A stretch of DNA of 35,539 bases from Bacteroidaceae bacterium. GTDB lineage: Bacteria > Bacteroidota > Bacteroidia > Bacteroidales > Bacteroidaceae. Position 1 is the stretch's first letter; each line of letters starts with the position of its first letter. The notes beneath the pieces are model-generated. The model was not told the origin of the DNA. It saw nothing but the letters and a program-made list of their open reading frames with translations, and searched no databases. This document shows positions 1-7,457 of this stretch, in pieces. The stretch is taken from the NCBI GenBank assembly GCA_024398515.1, contig JAKSIZ010000026.1:1-35539 (forward strand), in the 5' to 3' direction. A program made the translations under genes and the position numbers.

Positions 1-41
1 AATGCTTTTGCTCTTACAGAGCGTATGGTTGCGTCGATATA

Positions 42-95
42 CCCAGGGCGTCGCTTTGCTCTGCCCTGGGCTGATGGGTGTAAGCCTTTCAGGCT
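42..95. repeat. REP-like intergenic double hairpin
   Basis: Two neighbouring inverted repeats. CCCAGGGC (42-49) pairs with GCCCTGGG (63-70) across a 13-nt loop. AGCCT (83-87) pairs with AGGCT (91-95) across TTC. A GC-rich stem followed by a smaller stem resembles REP-type palindromes that recur between genes in Bacteroidetes and are often linked to Y1 (RAYT-type) transposases. The hairpins are seen directly; the family assignment is from memory and no transposase is in the window. Other intergenic DNA in 1-170 shows no gene. Confidence 0.5.
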
Positions 96-173
96 ATTGC
101 TTAGAGGATAACAATAAATAAAAATCAAGGGGTGAACGATAGGCTCTACAGTAGCCTCTGGTGGGGGTGGAAA

Positions 174-255
174 AAAGTTGTACAACTTTCAGACGAAAGT
201 TGTACAACATTCGAGTGAAAGTTGTACAACTTTTTTCTGAGTTGAGCGTTCGTCT
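174..255 (+). repeat. Triple-palindrome element A, upstream of GH105
   Basis: Three 16-bp units start at 174, 196 and 218, exactly 22 bp apart. Units 1 and 3 are the perfect palindrome AAAGTTGTACAACTTT; unit 2 ends in CATT instead of CTTT. The 6-bp spacers are CAGACG and CGAGTG. A T-run (231-236) follows unit 3, then the box GTTGAGCGTTCGTCT at 241-255. The array ends 170 bp before the GH105 start. An almost identical arrangement precedes the PL11 gene (35466-35539). It could be a phased operator array or a set of RNA hairpins; the T-run would also fit a terminator for an upstream gene outside the window. Confidence 0.85.
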
Positions 256-260
256 TGAGC

Positions 261-297
261 AAGCATTACGTTCATGTATGGAAAAGCATACGTTCAT
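261..297 (+). repeat. Direct-repeat pair upstream of GH105
   Basis: AAGCATTACGTTCAT (261-275) recurs as AAGCATACGTTCAT (284-297), one base shorter, with starts 23 bp apart, about two helical turns. It lies between the triple palindrome and the promoter, where activator sites are often found. PL11 has a different repeat pair at the matching place (35426-35457). The repeats are seen; a regulatory role is inferred. Confidence 0.55.
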
Positions 298-341
298 TGT
301 GCATTAAAGAAGTTAATTTTATCGAAAAAAGATAGGGCATA

Positions 342-373
342 TTTGGTTATTCGGAAATAAATCCGTACTTTTG
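342..373 (+). promoter_or_regulatory. Bacteroidetes promoter for GH105
   Basis: TTTG at 342-345 (-33 box) and TACTTTTG at 366-373 (-7 box, TAnnTTTG) are separated by 20 nt, matching the Bacteroidetes sigma-ABfr consensus. The -7 box ends 30 nt before the start codon at 404. Confidence 0.8.
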
Positions 374-403
374 CATACACTATCATTATAATAGAACATA
401 CGT

Positions 404-1552
404 ATGAAATATCTGACGAAATTTCTGGCAATTGCCTTGATAATGTGTCTGCCTGTTGCGTCACAGGCGCAGAATGCTAAAGAAGTGTTGAAGTCGGCAC
501 GACTTGCCAACGCATACTTCATGAAACACTATCCTGATCCTGCTAAGCCTACATTCGTGAAAAAGGAACGCTCAAGCAATCTATGGACACGTGCAGTGTA
601 TTACGAGGGGCTGATGGCACTCTATTCCATCGACAAGAAAAAGTCGTATATCAAATATGTTGATGCGTGGGGCAACGCACACAAGTGGGACGTTCGCGAC
701 GGCATCCGTACTCGCAATGCCGATAATCAATGCTGTGCGCAGACATATCTTGAACGTTTCGAGATGACTGGCGACAGCACGATGATGCGCAACGCAAAGG
801 CGAACTTCGACGCTATGATAGCTGATGACGACGCAGACTTTGACGGACAGCGTGCAAAGAGACAGTACTGGTGGTGGATTGACGCAATACAGATGACGCT
901 TCCGGCATTGGCACACATGACCAACATAACGGGCGACACAAAGTATAAGCACGAAGGCAAACGCCTCTACGAATGGATACGCAACAAGGAAGATGGCGGC
1001 TTGTTCAACGAGGCTGAAGGTCTATGGTGGCGCGACAGCGACTTCAATCCGCCGTACAAAGAGCAGGATGGCAACAATTGTTACTGGAGCCGTGGCAACG
1101 GATGGGTGCTGGCTGCACTGTGCCGTTCGCTCGAATACATTGGGTATGAGTGTAAGTTTGGCAAACTTTTGCTGAAGGATTACATGACAATGATACCTGC
1201 GATAGTAAAGCTCCAGCGTCAGGATGGCTTCTGGAACGTGAGCCTTGCATCGACTTCAACATATCCTGGACCAGAGACAACCGGCACATCGCTGTTCCTT
1301 TATGGCATGGCATGGGGTATAAACAATGGGCATTTGTCGAAGGAAGAGTATAAACCAATCTGCGACAAAGCATGGAAGGCACTCGCCACGGTGGTGCATA
1401 AGGACGGTTTTCTCGGTTATGTACAGGGCACAGGAAAGGAACCAAAGGACGGGCAACCAGTCACTTTCGACAGTAAACCCGACTTTGAAGACTATGGTTT
1501 AGGCTGTTTCCTGCTCGGTGCAACGGAGTATTACAAGATGTTGAAGAAATAA
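404..1552 (+). CDS. GH105 unsaturated rhamnogalacturonyl hydrolase
   Basis: This 382-residue protein resembles family GH105 (YteR/RhiN type), which hydrolyses the unsaturated galacturonic acid that a pectate or rhamnogalacturonan lyase leaves at the non-reducing end of oligosaccharides. Residues 1-22 form a signal peptide (cleavage near SQA-Q), so it is exported, probably to the periplasm. The rest fits the (alpha/alpha)6-barrel. The WWWIDAIQM segment carries Asp160, the likely counterpart of the YteR catalytic Asp143, and YWSRGNGWVLAAL is a typical barrel motif. Length matches the family. It has its own promoter and triple-palindrome region. A PL11 lyase near the other end of the window would make its substrate. 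Family call is from recalled motifs; exact substrate is inferred. Confidence 0.9.
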   Translation: MKYLTKFLAIALIMCLPVASQAQNAKEVLKSARLANAYFMKHYPDPAKPTFVKKERSSNLWTRAVYYEGLMALYSIDKKKSYIKYVDAWGNAHKWDVRDGIRTRNADNQCCAQTYLERFEMTGDSTMMRNAKANFDAMIADDDADFDGQRAKRQYWWWIDAIQMTLPALAHMTNITGDTKYKHEGKRLYEWIRNKEDGGLFNEAEGLWWRDSDFNPPYKEQDGNNCYWSRGNGWVLAALCRSLEYIGYECKFGKLLLKDYMTMIPAIVKLQRQDGFWNVSLASTSTYPGPETTGTSLFLYGMAWGINNGHLSKEEYKPICDKAWKALATVVHKDGFLGYVQGTGKEPKDGQPVTFDSKPDFEDYGLGCFLLGATEYYKMLKK

Positions 1553-2032
1553 ACCAATTCAACTTTCGTTTTGATTATAGAGAAAAAAAACAACAATAAT
1601 CGTTTTATGAAAGATATTATCTTCGATAATCTGCCGTCATTGAATATCAATCTTGCCAAGAACAAGTTCTTGCAAGTTTGCTATTCCATGCCAGCATACA
1701 TGCCGACGGCATGTAAATCTTTCATAAAAATGATTCAACAATGTCTTGACAATACTAAAATAATGAGGAAGCATATTGTTGGAACATGTTTTACTGCATG
1801 TCAGAGAACGACAGTTCTCATAGGATTTGACCATAGCTTTTGTCTGCAAACTTGTTTGCAAGAAAAAGGTATGGGCAAAGACTATATGCAGCAAAACCGA
1901 TACATTGTTGACCATTGTTGTTATTATAAGTATGCGATAGTAAAATAATTTAACTTGAGAAATTTGAATAAACCAATGGCGGAAGAATACGTCAAAAAGT
2001 AAAAGAATATAGATAAAATAAACACAAGCATT
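1553..2032. other. Intergenic region with a ladder of short-loop hairpins
   Basis: No convincing gene. Short-loop inverted repeats lie at 1652-1676 (core AAGAACAAGTTCTT), 1698-1714 (ACATGCC-GAC-GGCATGT), 1742-1751 (TGTCTTGACA), 1783-1790 (AACATGTT), 1804-1819 (GAGAAC-GACA-GTTCTC) and 1845-1860 (TGCAAAC-TT-GTTTGCA). Centres are near 1664.5, 1706, 1746.5, 1786.5, 1811.5 and 1852.5, so most steps are about 41 bp. A 113-codon ORF (1607-1948) crosses the region, but it is rich in Cys with no recognised domain and the palindromes explain its sequence better. No clear promoter is visible for the next gene. Confidence 0.55.
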
Positions 2033-2422
2033 ATGAAAAAGTTATTGAAAGTTATCGTTTGCGCATTCGCATTGGCAATGCCCGTATGCGCTTCAGCACA
2101 GGCTGAGATCAAGTTTGACAAGACAGTTATCGACTTTGGAGAGTTCTCTGAGGCTACTCCACAGCAGAGTTGCACCTTCACTTACACCAATACCGGCAAC
2201 CAACCATTGATAATCAACCAGGCGGTTGCAAGTTGTGGATGCACTGTTCCTGAGTTTACAAAGGACCCAGTACAGCCAGGAATGAAGGGACAAATCAAGG
2301 TAACGTACAACGGCAAGGGCAAGTTCCCTGGTCATTTCAAGAAGTCGATAACGGTTCGATGCAATGCCAAGACAGAGATGATACGTCTCTACATCGAAGG
2401 CGACATGACAGAATCGAAGTAA
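2033..2422 (+). CDS. DUF1573 secreted protein
   Basis: A 129-residue exported protein with a signal peptide (residues 1-23) and one DUF1573 domain, an immunoglobulin-like beta sandwich common in Bacteroidetes. The diagnostic ASCGCTVPEF segment is at residues 66-75, with Cys68 and Cys70, preceded by the usual FGEFSE...FTYTNTGNQPL pattern. The molecular role of the family is not established; ASPM/SPD-2/Hydin-like relatives bind other proteins. It may be transcribed alone, since a strong GC-rich hairpin follows at 2427-2454 before the peptidase gene. Confidence 0.85.
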   Translation: MKKLLKVIVCAFALAMPVCASAQAEIKFDKTVIDFGEFSEATPQQSCTFTYTNTGNQPLIINQAVASCGCTVPEFTKDPVQPGMKGQIKVTYNGKGKFPGHFKKSITVRCNAKTEMIRLYIEGDMTESK

Positions 2423-2426
2423 AAAG

Positions 2427-2454
2427 CCCCCCTCTCCCCTTACAAGGAGGGGGG
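2427..2454. terminator. GC-rich hairpin after the DUF1573 gene
   Basis: A C-rich arm starting at 2427 (CCCCCCTC) faces GGAGGGGGG (2446-2454), separated by a short region containing TTACAA. It begins 5 nt after the stop codon. The 3' side is AT-rich but has no long T-run, so termination is likely but not certain. C/G hairpins of this kind also recur as intergenic repeats in related genomes; a similar one is at 23324-23359. Confidence 0.55.
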
Positions 2455-2470
2455 ATAAATTTTAATAAAT

Positions 2471-4615
2471 ATGAAAATAAGATATATTTTTAGTCTTGTT
2501 TGTTTTGTTCTTATGACTAATCCGGCAACAGCAGCAAACCGACAATTCACTCCCGAACTGCTCTGGGCAATGGGCAGAGTAGGTTCACCATGCGCTTCAC
2601 CTGACGGGAAAAGTGCAGTCTATACAGTCAGTTATTACAGCGTTGATGAGAACAAAAGCCGCACAGTAATCAAGCAAGTGGCAACGAGTGGCGACGAGCC
2701 AAAGGAACTTTGCAAGGGCTCTTCACCGAAATACATGAAGGGTGGGAGAGAGATAGCCTACATTGCCAACGGCAAAGACGGCAAATCGCAGATATGGAAA
2801 ATGAATGCCGACGGCACAAATCAGCAGCAGATATCGTTCTGCGACAAGGATGTTGAAGACTTTTCATTCTCGCCCGACGAGACAAAAGTAATAATCGTTC
2901 ACTCCGTGGCATCGCAATTTGCCAATTACAACAGCGAGAAAAAGGCAGGTATGCCGAAGTCGTCGGCAATGATGACCGAGGATGCAATGTATCGTCATTG
3001 GGATGAATGGGTTGAGACAACGCCTCATCCATTCGTTGCTGACTATGACGGCACGAAGGTAAATGGCGAGGTTGACCTGCTCGAAGGCGAACCATACGAG
3101 TGTCCGATGAAGCCTTTCGGCGGCATAGAGCAGTTGTGCTGGAGTCCTGATTCGAAGCAGATTGCATATACTTGCCGCAAGAAGACAGGTGTAGATTATG
3201 CCACAAGCACCGATTCAGACATATATCTTTATGATATAAACAGCAAATCGACTCGCAATCTATGCAAGCCAGCCGACTATGTTGCACCAAAATGCGACTA
3301 TAGCCTTTCGTTGCAAGACCAACCTGTGAACCACCAGGACGGTGATTTCAACGTAGGCTACGACACAAATCCAAAGTTCTCGCCAAACGGAAAATATATC
3401 ACTTGGCAGAGCATGGAGCACGATGGATTCGAAAGCGACCGCAATCGTCTGTGCCTTTACGACGTGAAGACAGGGGCGAAGACATATATCACTGAGCAGT
3501 TTGACAGCAATGTAGATGACTATATCTGGGCTGCCGACAACAAGACACTATACTTTATCGGCGTTTGGCACGGCACAACCCATGTATATTCAACCAATCT
3601 CAAAGGCGAAGTAAAGCAGATAACCGACGGACAATACGACTATAATTCATTGCAGCTTTGTGGTAAGAGTTTGCTTTGTGGACGTCAGTCTATGCAGGAA
3701 CCAACCGACCTTTACATTGTCTCATTGGGCAAGAAAGCAGAAGTTTGCCAGTTGACAGACGAAAATCGTGAAATCAAATCGCAAGTCGATTGGGGTACAG
3801 TTGAACCTCGCTGGAGCAAAACTGTAGATGGCAAAGACCTTCTGTCGTGGATTGTATTGCCTCCAAACTTCGACAAAACAAAGAAATATCCGACACTTCT
3901 TTTCTGTGAAGGCGGACCGCAAAGCCCTGTTTCGCAGTTCTGGAGCTTCCGTTGGAACATGATGATAATGGCTGCAAACGGATATGTTGTCGTTGCACCA
4001 AACCGTAGAGGACTGCCAGGTTTTGGTTCGGAATGGAACAATGAGATTTCCACGAACTATGGTGGACACTGTATGGACGACTTGTTGTCGGCCATTGACG
4101 ATGCCGCAGACAATCTGCCATACGTTGACAAGGACCGCATGGGATGCGTAGGTGCAAGTTTTGGTGGCTTCAGCGTTTATTATCTTGCCGGTCATCACAA
4201 CAAGCGTTTCAAGGCATTCATCGCACACGATGGCATCTATAATCTTGAGCAGCAGTATGTAGAAACGGAAGAAAGTTGGTTTACTAACTGGGATCTTGGC
4301 GGTGCTCCTTGGAATGTGACGGCTCCTGTAGCAAAGGTTACAGGCAAACAACGTGCAGCAATAGCCCGCAGTTATGCCGCTTCGCCACATCGTTTTATCA
4401 ATGAATGGGACACACCTATCCTCTGCATACATGGCAGCAAAGACTACCGTATTGTAGATTCTCAGGCAATGGCAGCCTTCAATGCTGCAAAACTTCATGG
4501 CGTTCCGGCAAAATTGTTCATCTGCCCTGACGAAAACCATTGGGTACTGAAACCACAGAATGGCATTATGTGGCAGCGCACATTCTTTGACTGGCTCGAT
4601 AGGTATGTGAAATAA
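2471..4615 (+). CDS. S9 family prolyl oligopeptidase / dipeptidyl peptidase
   Basis: A 714-residue serine peptidase of family S9 with a signal peptide (residues 1-21, ending ATA-A). Residues about 25-430 contain WD/TolB-like propeller motifs such as FSPDETKV and SPDSKQIAY. The C-terminal alpha/beta hydrolase domain has the nucleophile motif GASFGG with Ser563, Asp658 in HGSKDYRIV and His690 in DENHW. Such exported enzymes remove dipeptides or oligopeptides from the N-terminus of peptides in the periplasm, which suits peptide-fermenting Bacteroidales. The architecture resembles DPP4/DPP5-like members, but the specificity (after Pro, Ala or others) cannot be read from the motifs. The stop codon is directly followed by the next ATG. 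Confidence 0.93.
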   Translation: MKIRYIFSLVCFVLMTNPATAANRQFTPELLWAMGRVGSPCASPDGKSAVYTVSYYSVDENKSRTVIKQVATSGDEPKELCKGSSPKYMKGGREIAYIANGKDGKSQIWKMNADGTNQQQISFCDKDVEDFSFSPDETKVIIVHSVASQFANYNSEKKAGMPKSSAMMTEDAMYRHWDEWVETTPHPFVADYDGTKVNGEVDLLEGEPYECPMKPFGGIEQLCWSPDSKQIAYTCRKKTGVDYATSTDSDIYLYDINSKSTRNLCKPADYVAPKCDYSLSLQDQPVNHQDGDFNVGYDTNPKFSPNGKYITWQSMEHDGFESDRNRLCLYDVKTGAKTYITEQFDSNVDDYIWAADNKTLYFIGVWHGTTHVYSTNLKGEVKQITDGQYDYNSLQLCGKSLLCGRQSMQEPTDLYIVSLGKKAEVCQLTDENREIKSQVDWGTVEPRWSKTVDGKDLLSWIVLPPNFDKTKKYPTLLFCEGGPQSPVSQFWSFRWNMMIMAANGYVVVAPNRRGLPGFGSEWNNEISTNYGGHCMDDLLSAIDDAADNLPYVDKDRMGCVGASFGGFSVYYLAGHHNKRFKAFIAHDGIYNLEQQYVETEESWFTNWDLGGAPWNVTAPVAKVTGKQRAAIARSYAASPHRFINEWDTPILCIHGSKDYRIVDSQAMAAFNAAKLHGVPAKLFICPDENHWVLKPQNGIMWQRTFFDWLDRYVK

Positions 4616-4921
4616 ATGATAACAAAAAAGGTAAAAATAACGGCAATCCGCAAAGTTTGCCATAAGGATTTAATCGAGAAATACGAAAATCCCATCGAAC
4701 ACACATGCGATGTGTGCGAAGGGATGTCGTGGATTAGCGTTGATGGAAAGTGCCCCGAAGGTCTGTGTAGTGAAGCATGGAAGACAATGCGAGAATTTGT
4801 AGAGGCATTGTCGAGGGGCGAAGGAAATTTCTACGATGGATGGATGAAGAACCCAAATAGTGCGATGATTAGTTGCAACGATGGTTTCCGACCAGTCAGT
4901 TTTCTAATTGAAGCCGTATAA
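4616..4921 (+). CDS. TIGR04076 family small protein
   Basis: A 101-residue cytoplasmic protein with no signal peptide. It fits the TIGR04076 family: an N-terminal VKITAIRKVCHKDL segment, a middle CDVCEGMSWIS segment and a C-terminal Trp/Asn-rich part. Five cysteines (positions near 15, 31, 34, 47 and 52) are compatible with metal binding or redox chemistry, but no function is established. Its ATG touches the TAA of the S9 peptidase, so the two are almost certainly co-transcribed and may be translationally coupled. Confidence 0.8.
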   Translation: MITKKVKITAIRKVCHKDLIEKYENPIEHTCDVCEGMSWISVDGKCPEGLCSEAWKTMREFVEALSRGEGNFYDGWMKNPNSAMISCNDGFRPVSFLIEAV

Positions 4922-4947
4922 CCATATAACCATAAAACCGTAAAAAA

Positions 4948-5682
4948 ATGATACATATCAGCAAACTTTTTCTTATTTCATTATTTATAGCAGCATTCGC
5001 TTCATGTACAAACAAGGAAAAAAACATTCTGCCAGAAGAAGACCGTAGCCAGTTTGTATTGATTACCGACGTAATTCCCGATGCAATTCTGGAAATAAGA
5101 TATTACAGCACATATAACTTTATTGGTGAACGCATTCCTGGGTACGAACAACCTATTGCCTTGCTTACGCGAGAAGCATGCGATTCATTGAAGGTAGTAA
5201 GCGACGAACTGATACAAAAAGGATACAGGCTGAAGATTTTCGATGCATACCGTCCTCAATGTGCTGTTGACTTTTTCATGAAGTGGGCAAAAGACAGTAC
5301 AGATACGAGAATGAAAAAGTATTTCTATCCGGAACTGGATAAAAGTATTCTTGTCCCACAGGAATATGTAGCAGAAAAGAGTGGCCATACGCGAGGTTCA
5401 ACGGTTGACCTTACACTATTTGACATGAACCTTGAAAAAGAGGTTGATATGGGATGTACATACGACTACTTTGGCGTAGCTTCACATCCTGATGTGCTGC
5501 CAAATCAAGAAATAGGAAAATACAAACCCATCAACGAGGAGCAATATAACAATCGTATGATCCTGCGCGATGCCATGCTGCGACATGGTTTCAAACCATA
5601 CGATTGTGAATGGTGGCACTTTACACTTAAAAACGAACCTTTCCCTGATACATATTTTACATTCCCAATATCTATAAAATGA
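4948..5682 (+). CDS. VanX-type D-alanyl-D-alanine dipeptidase, lipoprotein
   Basis: A 244-residue M15D peptidase. The N-terminus is a lipoprotein signal with lipobox AFASC and Cys20, so it is probably anchored on the periplasmic face of a membrane. The zinc and catalytic residues of VanX/DdpX are visible: Arg102 in DAYRP, His147 and Asp154 in GHTRGSTVDLTLFD, and Glu221 with His224 in EWWHF. The enzyme cleaves D-Ala-D-Ala, a peptidoglycan precursor end. There is no vanH or vanA-type ligase beside it, so this is more likely a DdpX-like housekeeping or D-Ala recycling enzyme than glycopeptide resistance. It starts 26 bp after the preceding gene and may share its transcript. Confidence 0.92.
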   Translation: MIHISKLFLISLFIAAFASCTNKEKNILPEEDRSQFVLITDVIPDAILEIRYYSTYNFIGERIPGYEQPIALLTREACDSLKVVSDELIQKGYRLKIFDAYRPQCAVDFFMKWAKDSTDTRMKKYFYPELDKSILVPQEYVAEKSGHTRGSTVDLTLFDMNLEKEVDMGCTYDYFGVASHPDVLPNQEIGKYKPINEEQYNNRMILRDAMLRHGFKPYDCEWWHFTLKNEPFPDTYFTFPISIK

Positions 5683-5758
5683 ATGTCGAAAGCCAAAGGT
5701 CAAAAGTCAAAGTATCAAATAATAAATTTAGAATAGAACAATTTAATTCATATAAAAC

Positions 5759-6514
5759 ATGATTAATGTAGGAATAATCGGATGTGGCTTTGTAGGCGGA
5801 GCCCTCAAAGATTGGTTAGAAAATAATAATCCTGAGTGTAAACTTTTCATCAGCGACCCTTATAAGGGTTACAATGATGATCTCAGTAGTATAGACATTG
5901 CATTCTTGCAGATTCATGTACCAACAGAGGATGACGGCACACAGGATTTGACTTTGATGAAGGAACTTATCACCAAACTTCCAGATGTTCCTGTATTCGT
6001 ACGTACTACAATTCTTCCAGGCACAAGCGATATGCTTTCACGTGAGACAGGACATCAGGTTTGCTATATGCCAGAGTTTCTCACAGAGCGTACTCATATT
6101 GAGGATTTCAAGAAACAAACGATGGTGTTCACAGGAGCTCACGAACTCCTAACAAAGATTTTCGTAGGTAAGAAGTTTGCCGTTATGACTCCACTTGAGG
6201 CTGAGCTTACCAAGTATATGCATAACGTTTTTGGTGCATATAAGGTGACATACTTCAACGCTTGCCGTGAGTATTGCGAGAAGATGGGAGGCGACTGGCG
6301 CAAGGTGCATACAGGTATGCTGCTCTCTGGTTATATCAATGATACTCACACATACGTTCCAGGACCTGATGGTAAGTTTGGTTATGGCGGAAAATGTTTC
6401 CCTAAGGATGTAAATGCGTTTGCAAAGATGACAGAGGGGACTTCTCTTGGAACTCTTCTGGAACATCTGCATGAACTGAATGTGCATTTCAGAGGGGTGG
6501 AGGAGCATATATAA
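5759..6514 (+). CDS. Short UDP-glucose/GDP-mannose dehydrogenase-like protein
   Basis: A 251-residue protein with the first two domains of the UDP-glucose 6-dehydrogenase family. A Rossmann NAD site GIIGCGFVGG is at residues 5-14. PEFLTE at 105-110, Lys152 with Asn156 in ELTKYMHNVFGAYKV, and GYGGKCFPKD with the catalytic Cys213 are all present. Family members usually have about 390-440 residues; this one stops just after the catalytic Cys and has no C-terminal UDP-sugar-binding domain. The stop is clean and a new gene follows 15 bp later, so this looks like a natural short form, not a recent frameshift. Substrate is unknown. Similar short forms may occur in phages and capsule clusters (recollection, not checked). 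Confidence 0.75.
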   Translation: MINVGIIGCGFVGGALKDWLENNNPECKLFISDPYKGYNDDLSSIDIAFLQIHVPTEDDGTQDLTLMKELITKLPDVPVFVRTTILPGTSDMLSRETGHQVCYMPEFLTERTHIEDFKKQTMVFTGAHELLTKIFVGKKFAVMTPLEAELTKYMHNVFGAYKVTYFNACREYCEKMGGDWRKVHTGMLLSGYINDTHTYVPGPDGKFGYGGKCFPKDVNAFAKMTEGTSLGTLLEHLHELNVHFRGVEEHI

Positions 6515-6529
6515 ATGGTCTGAAGCATC

Positions 6530-6898
6530 ATGAATCAAATCTTGAATCATATTGATTTGGGAGAATGGGGGGAGATGGTAGCAATAGACTACCTGAAGGA
6601 AAAAAACTATTATATCATGTCACATGACTGGCGCCTCAAACATAAGGACATTGATATAATAGCATTCGACAATTCGACAAAAGAAGTTGTTTTTGTTGAA
6701 GTCAAGACAAGAAGAAACAATGTGTTTCTTGAACCGGAAGAGGCTGTCACATATCAAAAAATAAAAAATATCAAATCTGCTGCCAACGCTTATATTCATT
6801 ATTATAAAGTAAGCCAAGACATCAGATTTGATATTATTGCAGTCATTGGCACCGATGATACCAATGTCCAAATCAGACATACAGAAAACGCATTCTAA
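6530..6898 (+). CDS. YraN/UPF0102 family endonuclease-like protein
   Basis: A 122-residue cytoplasmic protein of the YraN (UPF0102) family, a restriction-endonuclease-like PD-(D/E)xK fold. Visible family features are LGEWGEMVAIDYL near residues 10-22, DWRLKHKDIDIIAFD (33-47, Asp42 as likely metal ligand) and VFVEVKTRR (54-62, Glu57 and Lys59 as the ExK pair). Length matches the family. Biological role is not settled; a link to DNA recombination or repair has been proposed from the fold. It is the last gene of the plus-strand run, 15 bp after the dehydrogenase-like gene and convergent with the lipoprotein at 6916. Confidence 0.88.
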   Translation: MNQILNHIDLGEWGEMVAIDYLKEKNYYIMSHDWRLKHKDIDIIAFDNSTKEVVFVEVKTRRNNVFLEPEEAVTYQKIKNIKSAANAYIHYYKVSQDIRFDIIAVIGTDDTNVQIRHTENAF

Positions 6899-6915
6899 TT
6901 GAAGTGCTGTTTGGG

Positions 6916-7416
6916 TTATATCATATAAGGACTATACGGATTTAGGTATGTCCCCAAGGTTTCGTCTGATTTAAATGTGATAGGAGTTGACGATTTGAAT
7001 ATTCGGTGGAGCTTAGCGCAATAGTAAGCGATTGTTATCTCCTGACTTTCACAGGTTGGTGCTCCTACGCTTAAATAATAAAGGCTCAGGTCTTCAGAGT
7101 CAACCTCAGCACTACCACATACAGTGCCATCTGCTGCAAGAGCAGTAAGTTTGTCTTCAGCACTAACTTGCCCAATTAGATAATCAGGGAGTTGCAGGAT
7201 GATTGTCATCGTTTGATATGAATCTACATTTGGTGTGTAAGTCCAATCAGGTGATGCATCATTACCTGGCGTTACCAACTCCTCGTATGTTGGAAGGGTA
7301 GGTCCTCCGAATGTCTCGTCATTTTGTGAATGACCATTCGTCTCTGAATCCTTAGAACAACTTACCATAAATAAGGTAAGGAAAGCGAATAAAGTTAAAA
7401 ATTTGATGTATTTCAT
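6916..7416 (-). CDS. Lipoprotein partner of the giant LamG protein
   Basis: A 166-residue lipoprotein with lipobox FMVSC and Cys20, so it is likely attached to a membrane, possibly surface exposed. No domain is recognised. The N-terminal third is low-complexity (Ser, Asn, Glu, Thr), a likely linker; the rest has alternating hydrophobic residues typical of beta structure. It starts 41 bp after the stop of the 3208-residue secreted protein on the same strand with no terminator visible, so the two are probably one operon. A role in anchoring or assembling the large protein is an inference from that pairing only. Confidence 0.7.
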   Translation of the reverse strand: MKYIKFLTLFAFLTLFMVSCSKDSETNGHSQNDETFGGPTLPTYEELVTPGNDASPDWTYTPNVDSYQTMTIILQLPDYLIGQVSAEDKLTALAADGTVCGSAEVDSEDLSLYYLSVGAPTCESQEITIAYYCAKLHRIFKSSTPITFKSDETLGTYLNPYSPYMI

Positions 7417-7457
7417 ATTCTTTGTATTTATGATTATCGAATGTTATGAATTATCAA

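Noticed and set aside
174-233. CRISPR or simple microsatellite at the triple palindromes
   Set aside because: Only three units with 6-bp spacers; spacers are conserved between distant elements instead of unique.
1571-1948. Plus-strand ORF of 113-125 codons and an opposing 92-codon ORF (1637-1915)
   Set aside because: No recognised domain, odd Cys-rich composition, and the sequence is dominated by short palindromes that open both strands. Treated as non-coding, though a small gene cannot be excluded.
3722-4663. Antisense ORF of 313 codons opposite the S9 peptidase
   Set aside because: The plus-strand peptidase has intact catalytic motifs and operon context; the antisense frame is a shadow with no domain.
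4948-5682. Vancomycin resistance cluster
   Set aside because: Only a VanX-like dipeptidase is present, with no vanH, ligase or two-component genes nearby; a housekeeping role is more likely.
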